Positions 1-7,589 of a stretch of DNA of 27,772 nt are shown here, one piece after another (within the stretch, counting starts at the first letter, position 1; the number at the start of each line of letters is the position of its first letter). The notes below the pieces were generated by a model. The model did no database searches, was not told the origin of the DNA, and saw only the letters and a program-made list of their open reading frames with translations. The stretch comes from JANYCG01 sp031365665 (GTDB taxonomy: Bacteria > Pseudomonadota > Gammaproteobacteria > Burkholderiales > Burkholderiaceae_C). The stretch is taken from positions 1-27,772 of the forward strand of contig JANLYO010000116.1 in assembly GCA_031365665.1 (NCBI GenBank), given 5' to 3'. The position numbers were made by a program, and so were the translations under genes.

Positions 1-3000
1 GCCGCGTTGGGGGCGAGCTGCGCCACCTGCGGCTCGCTCTTGAAGACGCGCTGGCCCAGGGCGTTGTGCAGGTAGGTGACTTTGGAGGCTTCTGCGTTTT
101 GGCTTAAGGTGACCTGGGCCAGGCGGTTGTTGGCGTCGTAGGCAAAGCTGCGCAGGCCGTCGCTGGTGAGGTTGCCTGCGGGGTCCAGGGTGTAGTTGAC
201 CTGCGCCGTGGTGTTCGAGACTGTGCTGCCGCCTTGCAGCGTGGTCTGGGATTGGGCAAAGCCCGTCAGGCGGTTGCTGGTGCTGGCGATGCTCAGGGCC
301 TGGCTGGTGGTTTTGCTGAAGCCGGGCGCTACCAACTCGCCATTGAGGTCGGTGCCCGAGGAGAAGCTGTTGAGCGCGCTCAGGCGGTTGGAGTTGGCGT
401 CATACGTGAAGCTGCTGGCCCCACCTGCGCGGGTGAAGGCGGTCAGGCGGCTGCGGCTGTCGTAGGCGGCAGACCACTGGGTGATGTCGCTTTGGCTGTA
501 GAACGTGACTGCAACGCCGCCAATCGTTGACACGCTGGAGGCAAAAAGGTTTTGCTTGAGCCCCGTCAACCGCCCTGCGGCGTCATAGGTGTAGGTGTGG
601 AACTCGTCATAGGTGACGCGGCCATCGGCGTCGTAGAGCCGGATGCCCCGCTCAGAGCCGAAGGAGTTGAACGGCCACCACTTCCAATCCGTCGGCAGGC
701 TCAGGGCGTTGTAAGTCAGCCCAAACACAAAGGGTGCCACCGTGCTGGCCCCTGGCAGTTGCACGTCAATCTGGTTCACCAGCCCGGGCGTGACCGCGCT
801 GTACTGGGCCGCCACGTTCATTCGGTAAAACACCTTCAAGCCACTGGGGTACGTGATCTGCGCCACCTGGCCGCCGGGGTGGTATTGGTACTGGGTGGTG
901 TAGGCCGTGGGCACGGTGGGGCTGTCGGCAACAGTTTGTAACTTCGTCAGCACCTGGCCTAAAACGTTGCGTGTGTACGACGTGCTGCCGCTGGGGTCAG
1001 TGAACTGGCTGATGTTGCCTGCGTTGTCGAAGGTGAACTGGTGGGTGAAGGCCTGCGGCGTGCCGCTGCCAAAGCTGATGGACGTGGCGCGGCCCAGGGC
1101 GTCTCGGGTGTAGGTGCTGGTGAGGCCACGGGCATCGGTCTTGCTGGCGATGTTGCCGCCAGCGTCGCGGGTGTAGGTGGTGGCGCCGGTGTCGGGGCTG
1201 GTCTCGGCCATCACTTCGCCAAAGGCGTTGCGGCTGTACTGGGTGGCCACGCCTTTGGGGTCGGTGGCGCTGGTGATTTCGTTGAGCGCGCTCCAGCTTT
1301 GGCTGGCCACGGCGTTGTCGGCAAATGTGGTGCTGACAGGGCGGCGCAGGGCGTCCAGGCTTTGGCGGGTGCTTTGGTTCAGCGGGTCGGTGCTACTTGC
1401 AGGCTCAGCGTTGGCGTCATACGCAAACTGGCTGGTTTGGCCGGCCGCCCCGGAGACGCTGGCCAGGCGGTTGAGCTGGTTGACCGTGCGGGTGCTGAGG
1501 CGGGCGATGGCGCCGGTGCTGTCTTTGATTTCTTCTCGCAGGCGGTTGCCCATGCCGTCGAGCACATAGCTGATGCTGTTGCCCCGGTTGTCTGCCGCGC
1601 CCACCAGGCGCTGGGCGGCATCATAGGTGTAAGTGGCCGCATACCCGCTAGGCTGCGCCACGCTGGCAACCTGGCCACTGGGGGTATAGGTAAAGCTCGT
1701 CGTCTCGGTGGTGATGCCGCTGCCGCTTTGGGCGATGCCGAGCACCCGGCCACGGGCGTCGTAGGTGTACGAAGTCAACAGGCCGTTCGGGTCGGCTTGC
1801 GCCAGCATGCGCCCGGCTGCGTCGTAGCTGAAGGCAGTGGTCTGGTTCAGCGCGTTTTTAAAGCTGGCGGCGTTGCCCGCCGCATCGTAAGTGAAGGTGC
1901 TGACGCTGCCGCGCGGGTCGGTGGTGGTGGCTGCCAGGCCCTGGGCGTTGTAGGTCCAGGCCCACGTTCGCACAGCGCCCGTGGCGGCGTCTGTGACGGC
2001 TTCAGACAGCTTGTTGCCCAGCGCGTCATACGTATAAGCCGTGCTGCGCCCCGGCTCGGTCACGAGCACCGGCAGGCGCAAGGTGGTATGCCACTGGGTG
2101 CTGGTGGTCTGTGCCTCGGGCCGGTTGGCGGCTTGGGTGGTGGCCAGGGGCAGGCGCCGGGCGGTGTCCCAGGTGAAGAGGGTTTGGATGCCGAGGAAGT
2201 CGGTTTCCAGGTCAATCAGGCCTGCGCTGTTTTGCACGCGGCTGGCGGCATCGCGGTTGCCGACGCCGCTGGGTTTGTCCGCGCTGGTGACGGCCAGTTT
2301 GTTCAGGGCGGTGCCGTAGCTGTAGGTGCGCACGGTGCCCAGGGGGTCGGTGACTTGCACTGGGTCTGCCGGCGTTGCACCAAAGGCGACGCTGTATTGC
2401 CCAGCCCCGCCCGCAAACCCGCTGCTGAAGGCACGGCCTTGCGTGTCATAGGTGATGGTCGCCAGGCGGATGCCGCGCTCGTCCACGATGCCCGTGACAG
2501 ATTTGGGCCAGGTGGCGTTTTCGTAGGCATAGGATTTTGAAACACCGCCGGGGTAGCCCACAATCGACAGGCGTAGCGAGTTATCAAAAACATAACTCAT
2601 GGTTTGCCCATCGGGCGGCGTCACCGCAGCAAGCTGGCCGGCGAGGTTGTAGCTTAGGTTGATTGACCGGCCAAACTGGTTGGTGACGCGCACGAGCAGG
2701 CCAGCGCGTGGGGCAATGGTGTTTGACGTCGTGGTGTCGCTGTAGGTGTAGCTGGTGACCCAGCCATTGCGCAGCGTGACGGTGCTCAAACGGCCAGCGG
2801 CGTCAAACAACCACTTGGAGTCATCATCTGCACGGGCGAAACGATAGCCGCCCCCTGCGGCCAGGGTCAGCGTGCTGGCGCCAAAGGCGGGTTTCCAGAC
2901 GGCTGTGGCGGTGTCCCAAGCAAAACCCGTGACGCTGCCATCACCCTGCAAAACCGCAGCAGTGGCAGCAGGAGCACCTTCAAATTTAAGCGACACCGCC

Positions 3001-3740
3001 TGGTTGTGTGACCAGGCCTGGCCCAGCCCTGGGTCACTGGCCAGTGTGCGGGCGGTGCCCCCCGCCCAACTGCTTCGAAATTGGCGAATAAAGCTCAGTG
3101 CGTGCGGGCCATCGCCGATGTAGTCAGCCTGTGCCAGCACTTCTTCACCTGTGGCAGGGATGACGGGTTTACAGGTCTGGCCTCCGTCGGGCTGACCGCC
3201 CGATGAGCCGCCAGAGCCCGACGAACTGGAGTCAAAGCCTAGTGGGCCAAGAGGAGGAGGAGGGGGCGGTGACGAGGGTGGAGCACATTGTCCAGCGGTT
3301 TCAATATTGCCGGTATTACATTGGCAGGAGGAGCCTACAAGCGTACTGTTGACGGGGCATTCATTGCTGACTCGGATGGGATATTGTCGAAGACTGCCGG
3401 GCACCGGCCCAGGTGGAACTGCTGACCACGACCAACTATAGTAAAAAACCGAACATATCAGCCCATCAAGCGCCATCGTTACCGGCCCATAACCTCCAAG
3501 ATAGGACTGGCCTTGTGCCCTTGTCCTTTCACAGGCATCAGTAGCCGTTGGATATGGATTTTCAGGGCGTGGAAACTCGACGCCGGGCGAAACAAAAGAC
3601 TGCGCCCAATACCCCGACGCATTGGGCGGAAACGCCGCCTGCGCCGCTGTTGGCAGCCACAGTGCCAGAGCAGTTAGTGTTGGACAAACCAGGCTTAAAA
3701 GCCAAAAGCGTGATGAATACTGCGCACCAACACCTGACAT
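1..3740 (-). CDS. Secreted RHS/YD-repeat protein, C-terminus beyond left edge
   Basis: An open frame runs on the minus strand from ATG at 3740 to the left edge without a stop (about 1246 codons visible); I checked the frame at three widely spaced points. Upstream of the ATG lies GGGGAG with 4 bases spacing. Residues 1-35 form a signal peptide: charged start, hydrophobic core, AQA cleavage site. A Cys-containing segment and a Pro/Ser/Gly-rich linker follow at about 130-185, then a PVIPATGEEV stretch like the DUF6531 entry of RHS proteins. From about residue 350 onward there are at least 14 YD-type repeats (YTYDALGN, FTYDAAGN, FSYDAAGR, YTRDAGGN and others). Such repeats build a hollow shell, often enclosing a variable C-terminal toxin. 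The RHS core end and any toxin or immunity gene would lie off the left edge, so function (toxin delivery, adhesion or wall-associated) cannot be settled here. Confidence 0.9.
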   Translation of the reverse strand, partial: MSGVGAQYSSRFWLLSLVCPTLTALALWLPTAAQAAFPPNASGYWAQSFVSPGVEFPRPENPYPTATDACERTRAQGQSYLGGYGPVTMALDGLICSVFYYSWSWSAVPPGPVPGSLRQYPIRVSNECPVNSTLVGSSCQCNTGNIETAGQCAPPSSPPPPPPLGPLGFDSSSSGSGGSSGGQPDGGQTCKPVIPATGEEVLAQADYIGDGPHALSFIRQFRSSWAGGTARTLASDPGLGQAWSHNQAVSLKFEGAPAATAAVLQGDGSVTGFAWDTATAVWKPAFGASTLTLAAGGGYRFARADDDSKWLFDAAGRLSTVTLRNGWVTSYTYSDTTTSNTIAPRAGLLVRVTNQFGRSINLSYNLAGQLAAVTPPDGQTMSYVFDNSLRLSIVGYPGGVSKSYAYENATWPKSVTGIVDERGIRLATITYDTQGRAFSSGFAGGAGQYSVAFGATPADPVQVTDPLGTVRTYSYGTALNKLAVTSADKPSGVGNRDAASRVQNSAGLIDLETDFLGIQTLFTWDTARRLPLATTQAANRPEAQTTSTQWHTTLRLPVLVTEPGRSTAYTYDALGNKLSEAVTDAATGAVRTWAWTYNAQGLAATTTDPRGSVSTFTYDAAGNAASFKNALNQTTAFSYDAAGRMLAQADPNGLLTSYTYDARGRVLGIAQSGSGITTETTSFTYTPSGQVASVAQPSGYAATYTYDAAQRLVGAADNRGNSISYVLDGMGNRLREEIKDSTGAIARLSTRTVNQLNRLASVSGAAGQTSQFAYDANAEPASSTDPLNQSTRQSLDALRRPVSTTFADNAVASQSWSALNEITSATDPKGVATQYSRNAFGEVMAETSPDTGATTYTRDAGGNIASKTDARGLTSTYTRDALGRATSISFGSGTPQAFTHQFTFDNAGNISQFTDPSGSTSYTRNVLGQVLTKLQTVADSPTVPTAYTTQYQYHPGGQVAQITYPSGLKVFYRMNVAAQYSAVTPGLVNQIDVQLPGASTVAPFVFGLTYNALSLPTDWKWWPFNSFGSERGIRLYDADGRVTYDEFHTYTYDAAGRLTGLKQNLFASSVSTIGGVAVTFYSQSDITQWSAAYDSRSRLTAFTRAGGASSFTYDANSNRLSALNSFSSGTDLNGELVAPGFSKTTSQALSIASTSNRLTGFAQSQTTLQGGSTVSNTTAQVNYTLDPAGNLTSDGLRSFAYDANNRLAQVTLSQNAEASKVTYLHNALGQRVFKSEPQVAQLAPNA

Positions 3741-3936
3741 TTAACTCCCCTCAAGTTTTTCTGTTGTCGACTTCAAAATTGCTTTGAGTCGCTTTTTTTA
3801 TATGCTACTCCACGACCGCCTATTTGGCAATTCAGCTTTTTTTCACGTCCGCACCTAAGGGTCAAATTGATGATTTTCTGAAATTGTCACAACACACAAA
3901 CATTAATCCGATTTGAACCCACTTGAAGAGTCCGAC
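3741..3936. other. Divergent intergenic region between the RHS gene and the antitoxin
   Basis: This 196-base spacer is richer in A and T than its flanks and must carry the promoters of both divergent genes. On the minus strand a TATAAA box (read from about 3800) lies upstream of the RHS start, but no good -35 hexamer stands 16-18 bases before it. No hairpin with a T-run and no coding sequence was recognised. Confidence 0.4.
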
Positions 3937-4197
3937 ATGACGATCCATACATTTTCAAGCCGAGACTTCACGCGTGACGTGTCGGCAGCCAAGCGCGCGG
4001 CGGTCAGCGGCCCGGTCTTCATTACCGACCGTGGACGTCCTGCATTTGCGTTGCTCAAAATCGACGACTACTACCGTATCGCCGGGCAAAACGAGCCCTC
4101 GCTCCCGGACGTGATGGAGGGCATTGCGGATGGCGAGGGCATCGATTTCGACGCGCCGCGCCTCACGCTGGATATTCAGGGTGCTGTGCTCGACTGA
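3937..4197 (+). CDS. Phd/YefM-family antitoxin
   Basis: This encodes an 86-residue protein starting MTIHTFSSRDF, with a GAAGAG ribosome binding site at 3925-3930; an upstream TTG at 3913 is in frame but less likely. The N-terminal half has the Phd/YefM pattern: S-x-R-D-F, then 'DVSAAKRAA', 'GPVFITDRGRPAFALL' and 'IDDYYRI'. In this family the N-terminal domain dimerises and binds the operon's own operator, and the C-terminal tail wraps around and neutralises the toxin. The acidic tail (about residues 55-86) fits that role. The partner gene follows after 9 bases but is degraded (see the vapC remnant), so this is probably an orphan antitoxin, which might still repress its promoter or neutralise a toxin encoded elsewhere. 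Confidence 0.85.
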   Translation: MTIHTFSSRDFTRDVSAAKRAAVSGPVFITDRGRPAFALLKIDDYYRIAGQNEPSLPDVMEGIADGEGIDFDAPRLTLDIQGAVLD

Positions 4198-4206
4198 GGA
4201 TGCCCC

Positions 4207-4391
4207 ATGTTCGTGCTGGATACCAACGTCATCTCCGATCTGCGCCACGGCAAACCGCATCAATCTGCCGAGGTGCGTGCGGCGTTCGCGGGCCGAATCC
4301 TGCCCTTCAGAATCCTGCCCTTCACCGAGAACACCGCTCCCCTGTGCGCTGCATTGCACGTGCCAGACCCGCGCTGGTCAACCCGTGGTCT
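4207..4391 (+). pseudogene. Remnant of a VapC-like PIN-domain toxin
   Basis: The start is typical of a VapC/FitB PIN ribonuclease: MFVLDTNVISDLRHGKPHQS, with the first catalytic Asp in LDTN. The sequence then jumps within about 10 residues to AFAGRILPF, which in intact relatives lies in the second half, and continues TENTAPLCAALHVPDPR. Directly after that the frame shifts and the usual C-terminal end of the family, ALVNPWS, appears in another frame at 4371-4391. The middle acidic residues and the ERDALIAAT-type Asp are missing. I read this as two internal deletions plus a small tandem duplication (4296-4325), so the toxin should be inactive. The original frame would run on into the antisense of the next gene and is not a credible protein. 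The comparison with intact relatives is from memory of the family. Confidence 0.75.
4296..4325 (+). repeat. 15-bp tandem duplication inside the vapC remnant
   Basis: Two adjacent 15-base units starting aatcctgcccttca (4296-4310 and 4311-4325) differ only in their last base. They encode a doubled RILPF. This is a small slippage-type duplication in a gene already damaged by deletions. Confidence 0.9.
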
Positions 4392-4392
4392 C

Positions 4393-5937
4393 TCACCCCG
4401 CCACCCGCAAACTCAAACAAAACTCCGCGCCGCGCGGGACGCGGTTGAAGGCGGTGAGGGTGCCGCCCATGCTGCTGGCCAGGGTTTCGCACTGGCTCAG
4501 GCCCAGGCCGAGCTGGCCGGGGCGGGTGGTGAAGAAGGGTTCGAAAATTTGGGTGGCGACGTTGTTGGCGATGCCGGGGCCCTTGTCTTGCACGGTGAGC
4601 ATGCCCATGGGGCTGGCGCCGGGCAGGGGGCTGCTGATCAGCAGGCTGAGCTGGCGGTCTTGCACCCGCATGCCTTCCATGGCTTGCAGCGCGTTGGTGA
4701 TGAGCTGAAACAGGATCTGTTGCAGCGCTTCTTTCTCCGCCAGCACAGAGAAATCCGGCCCGGTGAGCTCCAGCTTGGGCCGCACGTGGTGGCGCGTGAG
4801 CTCGGGCTGCAGCAGGTCGAGCGCGGCGCGTGCGGCGGCCAGCAGGCTGATGCGTTCGAGTTGGTGGGAGAGGTCGGGTTGCTCGACCACGTGGCGCAGG
4901 CGGCTGACGACAACATTGGCGGTTTTGAGCTGGTCCATCGCGGCATCGACCGAGGCCAGCGCCAAGAGCGGCTCCTGGCTGTCGTCGCTCAACTGCGCGC
5001 GGGCGTGTGACGCGGCCGCCAGCGCGGCATTGACCGGTGTGCCAAGCTCTTTGGCCATGCCGGCGGCGAGTTCTTGCATGGTGTTGAGCCGCCCGACTTC
5101 ACCCATGTGCACCAGTTCGCGGGCGCGTGCCATGTCATGCCGCTGGCGCAGGAGCGCGCGCGCGGCCAGCAGCAAAAGCGCCACCGCCAGGGAGATGTTC
5201 AACATCACACTCCACGGCAGCTCGCGCCAGGCCAGATGCCGCTGCGCCGTGAGCGTGAAGGGCTGGCTGGCAGAGTCGAGCGTGCGCCGGTAGTCCAGCA
5301 GCCAGCCGCGCGCGCCGGGCTCGGGCAGGTCGCCGTCTTGCAGGGTCAACATTTGGCGTTCGTGTTCGAGGCGCACCTGCACGGGGCTGGCATCACGGGC
5401 CATCGGCCACTCGCTCCAGGGGATTTGCCCGCGCAGGTCCAGCTGTAGCGCCAAGACCGTGGGCTCGGCGGACAAGACCAAAAAATAACGCGCGCGCGGC
5501 GGGCTGCCCGTAGCTGCGGCGCCGGCGAGGTTGGCATTGGCCATCACCGCGCGCGGCGTTTTGGCGGCAGCTACGCCAGCGGGACGGGCGGATTCGGCCT
5601 CGGCGGCTTTCAAGGCGTCATCAGCCCAGGCGGTGCCGCTGTCGCGTTTCAAGAGCGCAATGACCTGCGGCTGCGCCTGCAACAGGCGCTGCTCGGTGCG
5701 GCTGCGCGACTCGGCTGGCGTGCCCGAGAGGCTTGCCAGGCTGGCCAAAAGGGCGTCGTTGTGCAGTAGCTTTTGGCTCAAAAGGCCGTGGATACGGTGC
5801 AGGTCGGCGTCAAACAACTCGCGCTGATGGCTGATCTCGCGCTGCCCCAAAATCAGCGCTGCGAGCAAACTCACCAGCGCCCAGGCCGCCGCCCACGGCA
5901 AATGCCGACGGAAGCGGGGTGTGCGGCGGTTTTGCAT
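4393..5937 (-). CDS. Membrane sensor histidine kinase-like protein with Lys in place of the H-box His
   Basis: A 514-residue protein. A first membrane segment lies at about 14-31, an extracytoplasmic sensor region at about 32-240 and a second membrane segment at about 243-263, followed by a cytoplasmic kinase core. The ATPase domain looks intact: N-box Asn415 (ITNALQAM), G1 D-K-G-P-G at 451-455, F-box IFEPFFTT and G2 GLGLS at 477-481. The H-box, normally AAGxAHEL(N)QPL in this DctB/FixL-like group, reads AAGMAKELGTPVNA: the phosphoacceptor His is Lys296, and the following Asn and Gln are also changed. No response regulator lies next to it. It may be a pseudokinase, a partner for another kinase, or a recently inactivated gene. 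It lies 64 bases downstream of ybeY on the same strand. Confidence 0.85.
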   Translation of the reverse strand: MQNRRTPRFRRHLPWAAAWALVSLLAALILGQREISHQRELFDADLHRIHGLLSQKLLHNDALLASLASLSGTPAESRSRTEQRLLQAQPQVIALLKRDSGTAWADDALKAAEAESARPAGVAAAKTPRAVMANANLAGAAATGSPPRARYFLVLSAEPTVLALQLDLRGQIPWSEWPMARDASPVQVRLEHERQMLTLQDGDLPEPGARGWLLDYRRTLDSASQPFTLTAQRHLAWRELPWSVMLNISLAVALLLLAARALLRQRHDMARARELVHMGEVGRLNTMQELAAGMAKELGTPVNAALAAASHARAQLSDDSQEPLLALASVDAAMDQLKTANVVVSRLRHVVEQPDLSHQLERISLLAAARAALDLLQPELTRHHVRPKLELTGPDFSVLAEKEALQQILFQLITNALQAMEGMRVQDRQLSLLISSPLPGASPMGMLTVQDKGPGIANNVATQIFEPFFTTRPGQLGLGLSQCETLASSMGGTLTAFNRVPRGAEFCLSLRVAG

Positions 5938-6001
5938 GAATCAATTCTACGGGCGTGGGTGCTGTGGCTTTTGCGGCAACCGCGGCGCCTAACACCTCGT
6001 T

Positions 6002-6463
6002 TCAATAGGGATTCGAAAAACCCATCCCGGCGAGGATGGCCACTTCGAGCCCTTCCATTTCAACAGCCTCTTTGCGCGAGGTCTCGTGGTCATAACCCTG
6101 CGCATGCAGGGTGCCGTGGACGAGCAGGTGGGCGTAGTGGGCTTGCAGGGTTTTGTTCTGCTCTTGGGCCTCGCGCGCAACCACTGGGGCGCACAGGACG
6201 AGGTCGGCTTGAACGGGTTGATCAGCGTAGGTGAAAGTCAGGACATTGGTGGCGTCATCTTTGCGGCGGTATTCACGGTTCAGGGCGCGGCCTTCAGCGG
6301 CATCGACGATGCGCACGGTGATGTCCGCGTCTGCCTGCAAGGCGTGGCGGATCCATTTGCGCACGAGGTGGCGCGGCAGCACGGCGCGGTGGGCCGCAGC
6401 GTCAGGCAGGGCAGGCGGGCCGTACAGAACAAACTGAAGTGATAAATTTAATTTTTTAAGCAC
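6002..6463 (-). CDS. ybeY: YbeY endoribonuclease / 16S rRNA maturation factor
   Basis: This encodes 153 residues with the UPF0054 zinc signature H-x3-H-x5-H: His116, His120 and His126 in HGTLHAQGYDH. The family is a metal-dependent endoribonuclease acting in 16S rRNA 3' end processing and late ribosome quality control in the cytoplasm. 'VRIVDAAEGRALNREYRRKDDAT' is the usual central block (about residues 50-72). The start is a GTG at 6463 (MLKKLNLSLQF); the N-terminal codons are AT-rich and merge into the AT-rich spacer. It follows phoH on the same strand, the classical order, but here 144 bases separate the two rather than a tight junction. Confidence 0.95.
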   Translation of the reverse strand: MLKKLNLSLQFVLYGPPALPDAAAHRAVLPRHLVRKWIRHALQADADITVRIVDAAEGRALNREYRRKDDATNVLTFTYADQPVQADLVLCAPVVAREAQEQNKTLQAHYAHLLVHGTLHAQGYDHETSRKEAVEMEGLEVAILAGMGFSNPY

Positions 6464-6607
6464 GGATGATCGGTAAAAAGACGTTTTAGCTCACGTATTT
6501 ATTATAGTTTTAGATATTAATAAATAACTGAAATTGATTTAAATATAGTCAATAATAGTTTTTAAATAAAAATAAAACGACAATTTTTACGTCTTTCTGT
6601 TGCACTT
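6464..6607. other. AT-rich spacer between phoH and ybeY
   Basis: This 144-base stretch is strikingly AT-rich compared with the GC-rich genes on both sides. It contains no credible coding frame. It shares the 12-mer cacgtatttatt with the AT-rich spacer at 14915-15169. It also carries aaagacgt (6477-6484) and its reverse complement acgtcttt near 6589-6596, a weak distant inverted pair. Confidence 0.7.
6501..6506 (-). promoter_or_regulatory. Candidate -10 box for ybeY
   Basis: On the minus strand this reads TATAAT, a perfect sigma-70 -10 hexamer, 38 bases from the GTG start of ybeY, leaving a leader of about 30 bases. The hexamer 17 bases upstream is poor (AGTTAT). In such AT-rich DNA a chance match is quite possible. 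Confidence 0.35.
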
Positions 6608-7585
6608 TTATTTTGCGCTTCTTCGCTTCTTCAGCGGCAACTCAGGCCGCTCAGAGTCCGAGCTGCCGGGCTTGTCATACGCGTCAACGATGCGCCCGAC
6701 CAGGGGGTGGCGCACTACATCGGCGCTGGTGAGGCGGCAAAACGAGATGCCGTTGACACGTTTCAGCACGCGCTCGGCGTCGATCAAGCCGCTTTGCTGC
6801 GTCTTGGGCAGGTCGATTTGGCTCACGTCGCCGGTGATCACCGCCTTGGCGCCAAAACCGATGCGCGTCAAAAACATTTTCATCTGCTCGGGCGTGGTGT
6901 TTTGCGCTTCGTCGAGGATCACGAAGGCGTTGTTCAGCGTGCGCCCGCGCATGAAGGCCAGCGGGGCGATCTCGATGGTCTGGCGCTCGAAGGCTTTTTG
7001 CACCTGGTCGAAACCCAGCAGGTCATACAGCGCGTCGTACAGCGGGCGTAAATACGGGTCGATTTTTTGCGCCAAATCGCCCGGCAGATAACCCAGGCGC
7101 TCGCCGGCCTCCACGGCAGGGCGCGTCAACACGATGCGCTGCACGGCGCTGCGTTGCAGGGCGTCCACCGCCATCGCCACCGCCAGGTAAGTTTTGCCCG
7201 TGCCTGCGGGGCCGATGCCAAAAGTGATGTCGTGGGTGCCGATGTTGTCCAGGTAGGTGGCCTGGTTCAGCGTGCGGGGCTTGAGCTCGGGGCGGCGGGT
7301 TTTGAGCGTGGGGGCACTGCTTCCATCCAGCTCGGCGTCGCCGGCCAGCATGATCTGCACTGTGGCCGCCTCAATCGGCCGCGCGGCGATCTCATACAGC
7401 GCCTGCAACATCTCCAATGCGCGTTTGGCCGGCAGCTTGGCGCCATCGACCTTGAACTGCTCGTGGCGATGCGCGATTTTCACGCCCAGCGCGGTCTCGA
7501 TGGTGCGCAGGTGCTCGTCTGTGGGGCCGCACAGGTGGGCCAGGCGGGTGTTGTTGGGCGGAGAAAACAGGTGACGGAGAATCAT
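6608..7585 (-). CDS. phoH: PhoH-family ATPase
   Basis: This encodes 325 residues from the ATG at 7585 (MILRHLFSPPNNTRLAHLCG), the usual family start; a second ATG two codons upstream at 7591 is possible. A much longer in-frame extension exists but is only the antisense of the next gene. Walker A is GPAGTGKT at about residue 128 and Walker B VILDEAQN at about 220; ITGDVSQIDLP follows. The family is a cytoplasmic P-loop NTPase, often linked with ybeY in RNA metabolism (the E. coli homologue is YbeZ). It precedes ybeY on the same strand. Its start abuts the divergent sensor kinase gene, so its promoter must lie inside that gene. Confidence 0.93.
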   Translation of the reverse strand: MILRHLFSPPNNTRLAHLCGPTDEHLRTIETALGVKIAHRHEQFKVDGAKLPAKRALEMLQALYEIAARPIEAATVQIMLAGDAELDGSSAPTLKTRRPELKPRTLNQATYLDNIGTHDITFGIGPAGTGKTYLAVAMAVDALQRSAVQRIVLTRPAVEAGERLGYLPGDLAQKIDPYLRPLYDALYDLLGFDQVQKAFERQTIEIAPLAFMRGRTLNNAFVILDEAQNTTPEQMKMFLTRIGFGAKAVITGDVSQIDLPKTQQSGLIDAERVLKRVNGISFCRLTSADVVRHPLVGRIVDAYDKPGSSDSERPELPLKKRRSAK

Positions 7586-7589
7586 AGGC

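Noticed and set aside
1041..2540. A 499-codon open frame on the plus strand across the RHS gene
   Set aside because: It is the antisense shadow of the YD-repeat coding region: Gly/Ala/Val-rich with no domain, while the minus-strand frame shows clear YD repeats, a signal peptide and a good ribosome binding site.
6464..6607. Possible small gene or mobile element in the phoH-ybeY spacer
   Set aside because: No credible frame and no terminal inverted repeats with target duplication; only a weak 8-base inverted pair was found.
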